DNA of 64,000 nucleotides from Lederbergia galactosidilytica (GCF_017873565.1 NZ_JAGGKH010000015.1:1-64000); one strand, 5' to 3'; shown: positions 52,290-62,763, counted from the first letter of the stretch. Numbers and translations: made by a program. The notes: generated from the sequence alone by a model not told the origin.

Positions 52290-53156
52290 TTAAGCTTCTT
52301 CTAAAAATCGACGGACATTGTCCATTCCGATTTTCGAACCTTTTCTGCAATCTTCCATTCCTTCAAATTCAACAGATATATAACCATCATAGCCAGACTC
52401 TTTGATAATCTTGGCCACTTCTCGCATATCAATGTCCCCATGCCCGACAATGGCTCCTCTTAAAAAATTTCCATTGATTGTTTGGAACCAACCGTCTCCA
52501 GGATTTTGATAAGACGGACGCCAATAAAAATCTTTAAAGTGAACAAAGGAAGCTAATGGTAGATTCTTTTTCACTGCAGCAACCGAATTTTCATCCACAC
52601 ACATAAAGTTTCCAACATCGACTGTCGTTTTGAAATTATCGCGATTTACCTCATGGATTAAGCGTTGAACACGATCACTAGCTTGGACATAGAGCCCATG
52701 ATTTTCGATACTTGTTGTTATATCAAATTGTTTTGCATAATCCGCAATTGTTTGGCACGCTTCTACAAGAACAGGTAAATCTTTCTCAAATTGGACAATC
52801 GTTGCATCGTCCCCAGAACGCCATGCGACATCATGGCGCATAAGCTTAACACCTAATTGATGAGCAATCTCAACATGTTGTTTAACCCTTGCTACTTCAG
52901 CCTCAAACTCTTCGCGACTTTCCGTGATAAAATTCGCTCCGATGAGATAATGCGAAATATCGATCCCTACATCATTTGCTTTGTCTTTGATTTGTTCAAT
53001 GAGTTCAGGCTTTTTTATTAAATCTAATTCCCCCATTGGAACAATTTCAATATGCTCGCCACCTTGGTCAGCTACCCATTGGATAGCATCCAAAATACTC
53101 ATTTCTCCAGCATTCATTGCTTGTGATAAACTGTATGAACTTAATCCAATTTTCAT
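52290..53156 (-). CDS. Sugar phosphate isomerase/epimerase family protein (AP-endonuclease-2 type barrel)
   Basis: A 288-residue TIM-barrel protein of the xylose-isomerase-like family (IolE, IolI and related). It shows metal-ligand candidates typical of the fold: TSIENHG (Glu), TVDVGNFM (Asp), VHFKDFYW (His), GHGDIDMREV and VSVEFEG (Glu). The ATG at 53156 is chosen, with GAGGTG 6 bases upstream; the frame is open 11 codons further. It probably acts on the product of one of the neighbouring dehydrogenases. Confidence 0.9.
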   Translation of the reverse strand: MKIGLSSYSLSQAMNAGEMSILDAIQWVADQGGEHIEIVPMGELDLIKKPELIEQIKDKANDVGIDISHYLIGANFITESREEFEAEVARVKQHVEIAHQLGVKLMRHDVAWRSGDDATIVQFEKDLPVLVEACQTIADYAKQFDITTSIENHGLYVQASDRVQRLIHEVNRDNFKTTVDVGNFMCVDENSVAAVKKNLPLASFVHFKDFYWRPSYQNPGDGWFQTINGNFLRGAIVGHGDIDMREVAKIIKESGYDGYISVEFEGMEDCRKGSKIGMDNVRRFLEEA

Positions 53157-53230
53157 TGAAAACACCTCTTCTAGATGAGCCCCCCGCAAAAAGAAGGTTC
53201 GAAAGTTTTTAATCTATTAGTCTCGTTTTA

Positions 53231-54211
53231 TTATCTCTCCACTAAAACCGTTTTGCCTTGCTCCTGTGATTGATAAGCAGCTTTGACAACCTCTAAAGTG
53301 CGCAGTCCATCTGTTCCCGTTATAGATGGTGCACTACCTTCTTTCACACATGCGATAAAATCATTGACTAATCCATCATCCATGTCTTCCGCATAGGGAA
53401 GTTGGGTAATTGAAGTAGCTTCATCATTATAATAGAGGGCAAATTGCTTAAAAGCATCGACCTCAAGATTACCTTTTGTTCCGACGAATTTAATAATTGC
53501 GTCTCCCCATGTTGGGAATGTTTGCGGTCTTGACCAACTATGGTCAATGGACACGATAATTCCAGACTCTAGTTCTAGGCTAACAAGTCCACAATCTTCT
53601 ACATCAATATCATAAAAACGAGTATCCATTTCTGCATAAACACTATTGACTTCTTCTTCCATTACCCAGCGAATGATATCCATAATATGAACAATATGAT
53701 CGGTTGCAGCCCCACCTCCTGACAGTTCTTTTTCAATAAACCATCCTCCTGGCATTTTTCCATGGTTCATTCCTGTAATCGCCACAATTTCCCCAATGGC
53801 ACCTTGTTGGATTAAATCTTTCGCTTGTTTAAAACCAGGTGCAAAACGAACCGGATAAGCAATTTCAAAAATAACACCAGCTTCTTCACAAGCTGTAATC
53901 ATCGCTTTAGCGTCTTCTACTTCTGTGGCAATTGGTTTTTCGCAAAGAACATGTTTTTTCGCGTTGGCGGCTTTTACAACATGCTCCTTATGATTGGCAT
54001 TCTCGGAGCAAACAACAACCGCTTCAATATCTGTCCCTAAAAATTCATCCAAATTGGAAAAATACTTACAATTAAATTTTTCACTCATTTCTTGCCCGCG
54101 AGCTTCGTCTGCATCCCAAATGCAAGCTAACTCTGCGTCAGGATGGTTGATAATGTAATTGGCATAGCTTGCAGCATGCATATGAGCAAAACTTATTATT
54201 CCAATTTTCAT
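53231..54211 (-). CDS. Gfo/Idh/MocA family oxidoreductase
   Basis: A 326-residue dehydrogenase. The N-terminus reads IGIISFAHMHAASYANYI, in which the nucleotide-binding glycine loop GxGxxG is replaced by SFAHMH, a departure shared by a subgroup of this family. The catalytic Lys is in CEKPIATE and SGGGAATDHIVHIMDIIRW follows. It lies 74 bases upstream of the isomerase gene and one base after the upstream dehydrogenase gene, so the two dehydrogenases are co-translated. Confidence 0.92.
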   Translation of the reverse strand: MKIGIISFAHMHAASYANYIINHPDAELACIWDADEARGQEMSEKFNCKYFSNLDEFLGTDIEAVVVCSENANHKEHVVKAANAKKHVLCEKPIATEVEDAKAMITACEEAGVIFEIAYPVRFAPGFKQAKDLIQQGAIGEIVAITGMNHGKMPGGWFIEKELSGGGAATDHIVHIMDIIRWVMEEEVNSVYAEMDTRFYDIDVEDCGLVSLELESGIIVSIDHSWSRPQTFPTWGDAIIKFVGTKGNLEVDAFKQFALYYNDEATSITQLPYAEDMDDGLVNDFIACVKEGSAPSITGTDGLRTLEVVKAAYQSQEQGKTVLVER

Positions 54212-54212
54212 G

Positions 54213-55199
54213 TTAACGTCCCCCTTCCACTAAAGTAACAGGTTGGCCTGTTTCACTAGATTGAACAGCTGCTTCTGCGATTTCGATCGCTTTAAGTGCG
54301 TCTGTTGCTGTCACAATTGGCTCAGTTTTCCCAGCAATGCAATCAAGAAAATGCTCAAATTGGCGCTGATAAGGATCTTTATGCATCAAACTCTTAGGCA
54401 TTTGCACAGCATGATCAGTCGATCGCATGTTTACGCTAAGTGGAACTGTCGCATTATGATCATATGTGATCATTCCCTTGTCACCCGCTAATTCATATGT
54501 AGCTTGAAATTGAGTTTCCGCCCATGATAACTCTACATAGGCAATCGTTCCATCAGCCATTCTTAATGTAACAAAGCCATATTCTAATTGTTCATCCTGC
54601 TGATCACGCTTTACATGCTTGGCCATCACTCTTGTTACTTCCCCGAAAGTCCATTGCAACCAATCCAATTCATGGGAGCCTAAATCTAAAAATAAGCCAC
54701 CACTTTGTTCTTCATCTGCATACCATTCTCTTCCTGCAGGAAAAGGCACTCCTCTTGTAAGACGAACAACACCAGGTTGTCCAATCTTCCCATTTTTAAC
54801 TTGTGTTCTAGCATTCGCGTATTCTGGGAAAAAGCGAAGTGTATGACCTACTAGTAATTGAACTTGATTTTCTTCACATGCCTGAATCATTTCCTCGGCC
54901 TCTTTACTTGTTAAAGCCAATGGTTTCTCACAAATTATATGTTTCTTTGCCTGTGCCGCTTGTTTAACAAATTCACCATGTGTAGCGGTCGGCGTACACA
55001 CATCTACTATATCTACGTCCACCTCATTCAGTAACTCTTCCAAACTAGTAAATGGTTTCACATCGTATTTTTCAGCAACCACTCGGAGTTTATCCTGATT
55101 TCTAGCAACTACCCCAACAACCTCAACACTTGTTATTTTTTTCCATTTGTCTAAATGTCTTTGTCCCAATTTACCAATACCAACTATCGCAATTTTCAT
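54213..55199 (-). CDS. Gfo/Idh/MocA family oxidoreductase
   Basis: A 328-residue dehydrogenase with a regular Rossmann motif, IAIVGIGKLGQRHLDKW, catalytic Lys in CEKPLALT and the conserved SGGLFLDLGSHELDWLQW. The ATG at 55199 is preferred, with GAGGTGG upstream; the frame is open 31 codons further but without a ribosome site. It is the first gene of the operon (55.2-51.2 kb). Regulation is likely by the ROK protein encoded upstream. Confidence 0.93.
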   Translation of the reverse strand: MKIAIVGIGKLGQRHLDKWKKITSVEVVGVVARNQDKLRVVAEKYDVKPFTSLEELLNEVDVDIVDVCTPTATHGEFVKQAAQAKKHIICEKPLALTSKEAEEMIQACEENQVQLLVGHTLRFFPEYANARTQVKNGKIGQPGVVRLTRGVPFPAGREWYADEEQSGGLFLDLGSHELDWLQWTFGEVTRVMAKHVKRDQQDEQLEYGFVTLRMADGTIAYVELSWAETQFQATYELAGDKGMITYDHNATVPLSVNMRSTDHAVQMPKSLMHKDPYQRQFEHFLDCIAGKTEPIVTATDALKAIEIAEAAVQSSETGQPVTLVEGGR

Positions 55200-55304
55200 C
55201 AACCATACCACCTCACTATTAATCTTTATAATTGTTTTATGAAAATAGTTACTTAGCTGAATCAATTTCATAATAGAGATTTTAGTATTCAAATCCGAAC
55301 AACG

Positions 55305-55430
55305 CTGATTTACGCTTCAGGTGGACGCTTTCCGGGGGCGTGCGGTGAGCTTCCTCGTCGCTATATATTCCTGCGGAATTTCACCTGTCACGCTAATCCC
55401 CAGGTGTCGTCACCTTCCGCTCCAATCAAC
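55305..55430. repeat. Bacillus-type intergenic palindromic repeat
   Basis: GTGGACGCTTTCCGGGGGCG, GAGCTTCCTCGTCGCT, TTCCTGCGGAA and GTCACCTTCCGCTCCAATCA follow in the order of a repeat common in Bacillus intergenic DNA. GC content is well above the flanks. It lies between the ROK gene and the oxidoreductase operon and may end the ROK transcript. The rest of the 55200-55637 gap shows nothing else I can name. Confidence 0.7.
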
Positions 55431-55637
55431 TAAGTTAAGGAAATACATTGACTAACAATTCAGCTCCTTTAGTAATTATGAAATTGACTCAGCTCTCTTG
55501 TTAAAAAATATTCAAAGCCCTGAAAAAAATTACTTTTTAACATGCTATATGGGAATAATCCATTCGATTCAGTTTCAGGACTACTATTTTATTCACTTAT
55601 CTATTAGTGGCCGTGTTCCTATTTTAACTTAAAGCTT

Positions 55638-56846
55638 TTAACGAATTGTAGAATGGAAAAGATCATGCAATAAAACAGATGCGGCGCCAATCACTTCTGA
55701 ATCGTCACCAAAGGAACTTGGTAAGATCTCGAAATTTTCGGTATGCGTTTCCAAAGAATGTTTCAAAACAAATTCATTTAACTTTTGAATAAAATAAGGA
55801 TTATTATTAGCTAACTCTCCACCAACTATTATTTTTTCGGGATTAAATAAGTTAATAATATTCACAAGTCCTACCCCAAGATAGAAAGCAATATTATCCA
55901 TAATGGATAACGCCAACGGATCTTGTTGTAAAACAGCTTGATGAAAAGTTTCGATTGTAAGTTGTCCTTTCTTTTTTAGAACGTCTGACAGGATCGATTG
56001 TTTCCCTTGAGAAAGTTCTTCTTCAATTCGAGATTGGGTCGCCTGCCAACTTACATAGTTTTCTAAACAACCAATATTTCCACATTCACAAACTGGTCCA
56101 TTAAAATTAATCGTAGTATGTCCAAATTCTCCAGCTCCACCAAGATAGCCTCGATAAATCGCATCATTGACTAGAATACTCGCCCCTACACCATCACCAA
56201 TCGTTACATAGATTAGATTTTTAGCCTGTTGATAATGTCCATAACCTTTTTCGGCTAAAAGGCTTCCATTTGTGTCATTATCTATGTATGTGGGGATATG
56301 TAAAGCTGCTTCAATTTTATCTTTCAATGAAACATTTGACATATTTAATTTAGGATTATAAACAACAACCCCTTTATTCGCATCAACAATTCCTTGAAAT
56401 GTGATAGATATTCCTAAACAATTATCTTTTTGTTCAAATCCCGCCAAAAAATCTTTAAGCCGTGTAATCAAAAAATCGCAAACATCTGAATAAGTTTCAT
56501 TTCTTAATGAATGGCTAATCTTTTTCTGAACAGTCGCATATAAATTAAATGCCGCAATAGTTATTTTTGATGCATTCACTGCCACACCTATAAGAAAGCG
56601 GTCATTCGGATTTAATTGGACAAGTATTGGTTTTCTCCCGCCACTCGAAACTCCTGTTCCACTTTCCATAACTAGCGAATCTTCCATTAAAGCATTGATA
56701 CAAGATGCAACTGTTGTGGGACTAATTTGTACGACCTTGGAAATTTCTGCACGGGAGATAGGACCTTGTTTCCGAATGATATCCAAAATAATGGATCTGT
56801 TTAATTCCCGTATTAATTTGGCATCACCTTTTCTAACCAATGTCAT
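55638..56846 (-). CDS. ROK-family transcriptional regulator (XylR/NagC type)
   Basis: A 402-residue repressor. An N-terminal winged helix (about 10-70; GPISRAEISKVVQISPTTVA) is followed by a sugar-kinase-like ROK domain with YVTIGDGVGASI, GGAGEFGHTTI and the zinc motif CECGNIGCLE. The ATG at 56846 has GGGGG just upstream and matches the family start. A sugar or polyol would be the inducer. It lies upstream of the oxidoreductase operon on the same strand, its most likely target. Confidence 0.93.
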   Translation of the reverse strand: MTLVRKGDAKLIRELNRSIILDIIRKQGPISRAEISKVVQISPTTVASCINALMEDSLVMESGTGVSSGGRKPILVQLNPNDRFLIGVAVNASKITIAAFNLYATVQKKISHSLRNETYSDVCDFLITRLKDFLAGFEQKDNCLGISITFQGIVDANKGVVVYNPKLNMSNVSLKDKIEAALHIPTYIDNDTNGSLLAEKGYGHYQQAKNLIYVTIGDGVGASILVNDAIYRGYLGGAGEFGHTTINFNGPVCECGNIGCLENYVSWQATQSRIEEELSQGKQSILSDVLKKKGQLTIETFHQAVLQQDPLALSIMDNIAFYLGVGLVNIINLFNPEKIIVGGELANNNPYFIQKLNEFVLKHSLETHTENFEILPSSFGDDSEVIGAASVLLHDLFHSTIR

Positions 56847-57032
56847 CCCCCACTCTTTTTCACAACTATCACGACTACTTTCTCCAAGAACTTTATTAAG
56901 TCTAGAATAGCATAAGCAGTCAACGGATTTCAAATGTTTTATGAAATAATTCCTGACTTATTTTCATCTATTAGATCCCAATGGATACGTCGCAAATAGA
57001 AATGAAGACTATTTTAAATTGGCCGTACAGTA

Positions 57033-57079
57033 AAAAGAGTATCTAACAGTCGAAGTAGCGACAAATTAGATACCCTTTT
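57033..57079 (-). terminator. Rho-independent terminator of lutABC
   Basis: AAAAGAGTATCTAA and TTAGATACCCTTTT pair with one mismatch around an 18-20 base loop; on the minus strand CTTTTT follows. It lies about 108 bases downstream of lutC. Nothing else was recognised between 56847 and 57186. Confidence 0.75.
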
Positions 57080-57186
57080 ACGGTTAAAGAAGTGACTTAT
57101 GCTTCTATTAAATTATATTAATATCTACCGAACTCGTCCCAATGGTTATCCAATGTGCTTATATGTCAGGTATTATTATTTACAAA

Positions 57187-57906
57187 TTATAAATCATCTA
57201 CAATAATATAAGCCGCTTTTACAGGCCCATGAACGCCAACGACTAGATCCATTTCAATATCAGCTGAGTTACTCGGACCCGTGATAAAATTAATACAAGA
57301 AGCTAGATGCTCACCATTCTTTGTTTTTTCTCTAATCATTTGTGCTGCCTGGGTCATCCGGGGAACAATCGAGCTTTTGGGAATAATTATGATCGATTTT
57401 AACGGCAAAAAGCTCACAGACCTCCCGCGATCTTTATGACTAAACTGGACAACAGTCCCCGACTCAGCAAGAGTGATATCACTAATTGTGATCCCGATAT
57501 TAGCAGTCTCAGCTATATCAATATTGGCTCTGCCTTTTTCATAATTCCATTCATGGACCTCAAGCTTTTCCTGAGGCCATTTTTCTTTTAATAATGAGGT
57601 TAAACCATATTCCTGAAAACGTGTATCTTTCCAAGTAATAATCGGACCGCCACCATACTCCTCGACCATCTCCTTTAATGTTTTTTCCAAATTCAACCGT
57701 GTTGTTTTAATAAAATCGGTATGAATATGAAGACATTGATCTTTTAAAACTCCAACTAATTCATCTAGGCTTTTACCTTGGAGTACAGTCGCCTGTGGTT
57801 GATACTTCCATTTCGGTATCTCCGGTTTGGCAAGAATGGCCTCACGTCCAAGTTGATTGGCTATTTTTTGCAGGAAGTGATCGCGGTTTTGAATCGTTCC
57901 ACTCAT
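57187..57906 (-). CDS. lutC: L-lactate utilization protein LutC
   Basis: Third subunit of the LutABC L-lactate dehydrogenase, 239 residues, LUD domain. It has the conserved region around [19 protein letters not shown] and the C-terminal [23 protein letters not shown]. The start overlaps the lutB stop by 4 bases (ATGA). Last gene of the operon, followed by a terminator. Confidence 0.95.
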   Translation of the reverse strand: MSGTIQNRDHFLQKIANQLGREAILAKPEIPKWKYQPQATVLQGKSLDELVGVLKDQCLHIHTDFIKTTRLNLEKTLKEMVEEYGGGPIITWKDTRFQEYGLTSLLKEKWPQEKLEVHEWNYEKGRANIDIAETANIGITISDITLAESGTVVQFSHKDRGRSVSFLPLKSIIIIPKSSIVPRMTQAAQMIREKTKNGEHLASCINFITGPSNSADIEMDLVVGVHGPVKAAYIIVDDL

Positions 57907-59333
57907 GACGGATCTCCCTCCTTTTTATGCTCCTTAAACCAGTCTCTAAATCGTTGTTTCCCTGGAGCTGGAAAATCGCGAATTTCTGTCCAGGCCTTAA
58001 GGGGACCAACCCCTTTTGTAATTTTCCCCTCTTTTGTAAGGGGATTAAGAGCCGTAGGGGCCATCCTAGAGCCCATTTTATATAAAACAGGAGAAGCTGC
58101 ACCAAGTCCGAATGCTTTCATTAATAATTTTTCAGAGACTGGAGCCCTTCCTTCCTTTTCTACAATCACCTGTCGATGCTTGTGCAGTAATTCATGGAGA
58201 GGAATTTTGACTGGACAGGCTTCTGTACAAGCTCCACATAAAGTAGAAGCATATGGAAGTTCCTTATAATCATCATATCCTCCTAATAAAGGAGACAAAA
58301 CCGCTCCAACTGGACCAGAATAGATCGAACCATAGGAATGACCACCAACATGTCGATAGACTGGGCAGACATTGACACAAGCAGCACAGCGGATACATTG
58401 CAGAATTGATTGGAATTCTCCCCCGAGAATATCAGAGCGGCCATTATCAACGATCACAAGATGGAATTCATCTGGCCCATCAACATCACCTTCATCCTTT
58501 GTTCCCGTCAAGGTCGTGATATAGCTAGTTAGTTTTTGCCCAACAGCACTTCTTGTTAACAGGCTAACTAACACTTCCAATTCTTCAAAAGAAGGAACTA
58601 ATCTTTCCATTCCCATAACCGTAATTTGCGTTTTCGGTAATGCTGCCACAAGATCAGCATTTCCTTCATTTGTGACAAGACAGATAGAACCTGTCTCAGC
58701 AACCGCAAAGTTACAACCGGTAATACCAATATCTGCCGTCATATATTCATGTCGCAGCATTTCACGTGCATGTGTGGCTAATTCCTCCGGTTTCTCCGTA
58801 TTTTGGTAATGGAGTTTCTCTGTAAATACATCGCGAATTTGCTCCTTATTTTTATGTAAAGCAGGTGCAACAATATGGGAAGGTGGATCATGATCATCCA
58901 CTTGCAAAATATACTCGCCAAGGTCGGTCTCAATTACTTCACAACCAGCTTCTTCCAAACAAGCATTCATATTTATTTCTTCCGTTACCATTGACTTTGA
59001 CTTAACAATTTTTCGAGCATTTTTCTTTTGAGCAACTGCTTTTATATATTGATTGGCTTCTTCAGGGGTTTGGGCGAAATAGACATGCCCACCTCGCTCT
59101 GAAACCTTCTCACTTAATTGATATAAATAATAATCAAGATTCTCTAAAACATGTTGCCGGATTTCCTCGCCATGGGAACGCCAATCTTCCCAATTTCCCA
59201 ATTCTTCGGCTGCATCAAGTCTTCTTGTTCGCAATCTTTCTTGTGCCCCAGATACAGCATTGCGCATGAATGGATCTTGAATCCCCTTATCAACTCGCTG
59301 GGAAAAGTCCTCCGTCCCTATTTTCATTGGCAT
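57903..59333 (-). CDS. lutB: Iron-sulfur protein LutB
   Basis: Iron-sulfur subunit of the L-lactate oxidising complex, 476 residues. An N-terminal LUD domain (about 60-300; [20 protein letters not shown]) precedes two 4Fe-4S clusters: [15 protein letters not shown] (about 313-327) and [13 protein letters not shown] (about 365-377). The C-terminal DUF3390-type tail is present. It overlaps lutC by 4 bases and follows lutA by 7 bases. Confidence 0.96.
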   Translation of the reverse strand: MPMKIGTEDFSQRVDKGIQDPFMRNAVSGAQERLRTRRLDAAEELGNWEDWRSHGEEIRQHVLENLDYYLYQLSEKVSERGGHVYFAQTPEEANQYIKAVAQKKNARKIVKSKSMVTEEINMNACLEEAGCEVIETDLGEYILQVDDHDPPSHIVAPALHKNKEQIRDVFTEKLHYQNTEKPEELATHAREMLRHEYMTADIGITGCNFAVAETGSICLVTNEGNADLVAALPKTQITVMGMERLVPSFEELEVLVSLLTRSAVGQKLTSYITTLTGTKDEGDVDGPDEFHLVIVDNGRSDILGGEFQSILQCIRCAACVNVCPVYRHVGGHSYGSIYSGPVGAVLSPLLGGYDDYKELPYASTLCGACTEACPVKIPLHELLHKHRQVIVEKEGRAPVSEKLLMKAFGLGAASPVLYKMGSRMAPTALNPLTKEGKITKGVGPLKAWTEIRDFPAPGKQRFRDWFKEHKKEGDPS

Positions 59334-59340
59334 CGATTCA

Positions 59341-60066
59341 TCACACTCCTTGCCTACAGTTTAAAACTTCGGCAATATGCAAAACTTTCATCGGCTTCTC
59401 TTTCCGATCGATTCGCCCGCCGATATTCATTAAACAGCCACAATCTGCTCCAATCAACACATCAGCATCCGTTTCTTCCGCATGCTGTACCTTCTCATCT
59501 ACCATTTGTTCTGAAATCGCTGTCATCTTTACAGAAAAAGTCCCACCAAATCCGCAACAATTATGCTTTCCTGGTAGTTCAGTAAATTGAAGACCTTTTA
59601 CATGATTGAGAAGTTTCATTGGCGCTTCCTTTACACCAAGCAGTCTCGTCATATGACATGATGTATGAAGTGTCACCTTGCCAGCAAACGTAGCTCCTAC
59701 ATCTTCAATTTTTAAAACATCAACGATAAATTGGGTTAATTCATATGTTTTGCTTGCCAGTTCCTTAGCTTTTGGTCCCCATTTTGGATCATCTTTGAAA
59801 AGATGTTGATATTCATGAAACATATAGGCGCAAGACCCGGAAGGACAGACAACATATTCCGCATCTGCAAAGGTATCAATCATTTTTTTCATCGCTTCTT
59901 TCGATTCCTTCACATACCCACTATTATAGGCGGGTTGTCCACAGCAAACTTGCGACTCGGGAAAATCCACTTCACAGCCTAAGTGTTCTAGTAACTCAAC
60001 TGTCGCCTTCCCCACATTGCTGTTAAACATATCAACAAGACATGTGGCAAAAAGGGCTACCCTCAT
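59341..60066 (-). CDS. lutA: (Fe-S)-binding protein LutA
   Basis: Subunit with two CCG-type domains (241 residues from the ATG at 60066). The first CCG is in [13 protein letters not shown] (about 42-54) and the second in [14 protein letters not shown] (about 165-178), with further cysteines such as CPSGSCAYM and DCGCLMN that bind Fe-S. The ATG at 60066 is preferred since AAAGGG is 8 bases upstream; an ATG at 60075 is too close to it. First gene of lutABC. No lutP permease or LutR regulator gene is adjacent. Confidence 0.95.
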   Translation of the reverse strand: MRVALFATCLVDMFNSNVGKATVELLEHLGCEVDFPESQVCCGQPAYNSGYVKESKEAMKKMIDTFADAEYVVCPSGSCAYMFHEYQHLFKDDPKWGPKAKELASKTYELTQFIVDVLKIEDVGATFAGKVTLHTSCHMTRLLGVKEAPMKLLNHVKGLQFTELPGKHNCCGFGGTFSVKMTAISEQMVDEKVQHAEETDADVLIGADCGCLMNIGGRIDRKEKPMKVLHIAEVLNCRQGV

Positions 60067-60099
60067 CTTTCTCATCCCTTTCTTAAAACCTCTTATTCT

Positions 60100-60128
60100 A
60101 TTCTACCTCATAAAGCAACACATTCCAA
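60100..60128 (-). promoter_or_regulatory. Candidate promoter of lutABC
   Basis: On the minus strand TTGGAA (60128-60123), a 17-base spacer and TAGAAT (60105-60100), about 35-60 bases upstream of lutA. The rest of the gap (60129-60385) contains a 64-codon frame on the minus strand with one hydrophobic stretch but no ribosome site, so it is not called as a gene. Confidence 0.55.
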
Positions 60129-60385
60129 CACAAACGGAAGAAATAATATATTCATAACCAAATATTCTCACACATTTTAAATAAAAGTATGCAATAAACC
60201 AGCAGAAATAATTCCAATTTCAAATGGCTCATTGCATACCAAATATAACTCCCAAACTCCACAAATGGATTCAGATAAATTCCTTTCATTATATGCACCA
60301 TTGGAGAAAAACTTTCAATAATAGAAGCGTTTTTTCTAAATGCCATCCAAATTGTTTTAACCCCGTATTGGAATTTTATATTCGC

Positions 60386-60769
60386 TTAGTTATGTCTATT
60401 ATTCTTTTTTAAGTGACGATGGGCTAAAGCTATCGCGATCAGTTGCGGCAGCAAATTAAAAAAGCTGACAAATAGGAATAATTCGTTAGGTGTTAGCGGC
60501 TTAAAAAAAGTGTCCCAATTTTCCACCCCATCCATTCCTGCAATGAAAGTATAGGAAAGAATAGCAGATACGATATTCCCAATAAGAATAGGAATAATAT
60601 TACAAAAGAATATACTAAAAAAAGCAAGTAATGAGGTGACGATAATCATAATGAGATAGCCAAGCATTAAATGTTGGGCGAAGTCTTGGTACATTGAAAA
60701 GTAGACATAAGGAAAACTATAAAGACAAACAACCAAGATCCCAATCCCAAATTTCCTCATGTTTTTCAC
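60386..60769 (-). CDS. Small integral membrane protein
   Basis: A 127-residue protein with about four hydrophobic helices (roughly 7-27, 34-54, 58-78 and 96-115) and a basic His/Lys/Asn-rich tail. No known motif. Start GTG at 60769 is favoured by GAGG at 6 bases; an in-frame ATG lies 3 codons inside. It is 62 bases upstream-oriented from the end of the GH35 gene and may be a read-through partner of it. Function unknown. Confidence 0.7.
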   Translation of the reverse strand: MKNMRKFGIGILVVCLYSFPYVYFSMYQDFAQHLMLGYLIMIIVTSLLAFFSIFFCNIIPILIGNIVSAILSYTFIAGMDGVENWDTFFKPLTPNELFLFVSFFNLLPQLIAIALAHRHLKKNNRHN

Positions 60770-60796
60770 TTCTTTCCTCGTAGTTAGTGAACATAA

Positions 60797-60819
60797 GCAG
60801 GAAGAGCATTTCTTCCTGC
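60797..60819 (-). terminator. Hairpin downstream of the GH35 gene
   Basis: GCAGGAAGA (60797-60805) pairs perfectly with TCTTCCTGC (60811-60819) around 5 bases. It lies 13 bases after the GH35 stop, with no clear T-tract on the minus strand, so termination may be partial. Confidence 0.5.
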
Positions 60820-60831
60820 CTGTTCACCCCA

Positions 60832-62577
60832 TTATCCTAGATTTGGCGTATCTTTAAAGATAACTTCTTTTTCATGATGATGTAACTCTAAGAGAATGAT
60901 CTCATTTTCTCCTTCTTGTAAAAATGGGGCAGGCACATACAATGTTTGCTGCGGCCCAATTTCCCAATAACGCCCAAGATTATGGCCGTTTACAAAAACA
61001 ACGCCTTTCTTCCACTCCGAAACATCGATAAATGTATCTGCCACTTCCTCTATATGCAATGTTCCTCGATGAAAATAAGGGTGTTCCTCTTTCGCTGTTT
61101 GATTTGAAAAGCTCAGTTTACTTAAATCTGTTAACGGTAAAGGATAGACAGTCCAATCAAATAAAAATTGATTTCCTAACCGAACACCCTCTGTAACCCC
61201 TTTAAAATCAACAAGAAATGGACCGTAATTAATTCTGCCCATATTTTCTACTATAATTTGGACTTTCGTTTCTTTTTCCGTAATATCCACTTCTAATGTT
61301 GACTTTCCGCTAATTCGATCAACTAGGCCAACAAATTCGCCGTTTAGATATACTTGCCCGCGATCATGCACATCTTGGACAGTTAGGTTTTGTTTGCCAT
61401 ATGCTCCTTTTATCGTAGTTTCATAGACGATAAATCCGTAGCCTTGTCCATATTCTTCCATCGTTAAAGGCGCTGCACTGTATTGTGGTTGTGACAGTTG
61501 CTCTAAGGAAGCTAGTAATTCTGCCTTTTCATTTAATACCACTTTTCCGTATGCTTTTTTTGGCAATGGATCGGGTAAAACCATCTCCGGGAGATCGACA
61601 TATTTCTCAAATGCTTTTCTCACCTGATATAATTTCTCTGTCACTTCTCCTGATTCCGTGAGAAGTGCATCATAATCATAGCTTGTAATCGTTGGTTGAT
61701 AAATTTCTTCATTATGATTGGCACCATTGTAAAAGGCAAAATTTGTTCCACCATGACCCATGTAAAAATTGACAGAGCCATTTTGTTCAAGAATTTCTTC
61801 CAAAGATTCAACGACACTTGCAGCTGATCTTGTATGGTGCTCCTCCCCCCAATGATCAAACCAGCCATGCCAAAATTCCATACACATTCCGGGTCCTTTT
61901 GGCTGGTATTCTTTTAAAATATTAAAAGCATCATAACCACGCGAGCCAAAATTCGCCGTTTCAAACACCCCATCAATCATTCCACCAGAAAACATACTAT
62001 GGGTCGGACCATCTGATGTAAATAAGAACATGTCGCCTGCTCTTTTCTTTAAACCATCGCGCATATATTCTAAATACTGTTTATCATTCCCAAAGCTTCC
62101 GTATTCGTTTTCAATTTGCAATGCAATGATCGGGCCACCGTTTGCTGACAATAATGGATTCAATTTTTCAAATAAAACATCAAAATAGCGATCAACTTTA
62201 TCAAGATACGGCTGATTGAAACAGCGCAATTTAATATTAGGAACAGTCATTAACCAGTAAGGAAAACCACCAAATTCCCATTCTGCACAAATATATGGTC
62301 CAGGTCTGACAATCACATGCAAACCTACTTTTTCTGCTGTTTTGACAAACTTGACAATATCTGCGATCCCTTCAAATTGAAATTGCCCTTCTTCAGGTTC
62401 GTGAATATTCCAAGCCACATAGGTTTCAACAGTATTAAGGCCAGCTGCTTTTAATTTACGTAAGCGATCTTCCCAATATTCTGGTACTGTTCTGAAATAA
62501 TGCATCGCACCACTTAATAGTTGTATTTCCTTGCCATCCAGTAAAAAGGTTTTTTCATTATATGTTAATTTGGGCAT
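60832..62577 (-). CDS. Beta-galactosidase, glycoside hydrolase family 35
   Basis: Cytosolic 581-residue hydrolase that removes terminal beta-galactose from oligosaccharides. The catalytic barrel (1-320) has LSGAMHYFR, GLNTVETYVAWNIHEPEEG, the acid/base Glu158 in ALQIENEYGS and the nucleophile Glu234 in CMEFWHGWFDHWGE. Two C-terminal beta domains follow (about 380-480 and 490-581; VYLNGEFVG, VFVNGHNLGRYWEIGPQQTL). No signal peptide. GAGGTG precedes the ATG. A cre-like site lies 187 bases upstream. No transporter gene is adjacent. Confidence 0.95.
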   Translation of the reverse strand: MPKLTYNEKTFLLDGKEIQLLSGAMHYFRTVPEYWEDRLRKLKAAGLNTVETYVAWNIHEPEEGQFQFEGIADIVKFVKTAEKVGLHVIVRPGPYICAEWEFGGFPYWLMTVPNIKLRCFNQPYLDKVDRYFDVLFEKLNPLLSANGGPIIALQIENEYGSFGNDKQYLEYMRDGLKKRAGDMFLFTSDGPTHSMFSGGMIDGVFETANFGSRGYDAFNILKEYQPKGPGMCMEFWHGWFDHWGEEHHTRSAASVVESLEEILEQNGSVNFYMGHGGTNFAFYNGANHNEEIYQPTITSYDYDALLTESGEVTEKLYQVRKAFEKYVDLPEMVLPDPLPKKAYGKVVLNEKAELLASLEQLSQPQYSAAPLTMEEYGQGYGFIVYETTIKGAYGKQNLTVQDVHDRGQVYLNGEFVGLVDRISGKSTLEVDITEKETKVQIIVENMGRINYGPFLVDFKGVTEGVRLGNQFLFDWTVYPLPLTDLSKLSFSNQTAKEEHPYFHRGTLHIEEVADTFIDVSEWKKGVVFVNGHNLGRYWEIGPQQTLYVPAPFLQEGENEIILLELHHHEKEVIFKDTPNLG

Positions 62578-62763
62578 GATTTACACCTCTTTTATTATCT
62601 CTTAATATTCTTTAATTTATCGTAGTGTCATAATGACCAGCATAGTTAATATTTATTATTTATGGGATTCCAAAACTACCTAATGGCTTATTCATCTAGC
62701 AGTATTTCACATTATGTATCTTCATTTTCTAATTCTTATCTTAATAGATTGTAATCCCTTAAA

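Noticed and set aside
57778-58269. 163-codon open frame on the plus strand
   Set aside because: Antisense to lutB and lutC, whose reading frames carry clear motifs.
60152-60346. 64-codon open frame on the minus strand with a hydrophobic end
   Set aside because: No ribosome site, a stop shortly upstream, and no recognised family; could be a worn membrane protein gene but cannot be supported.
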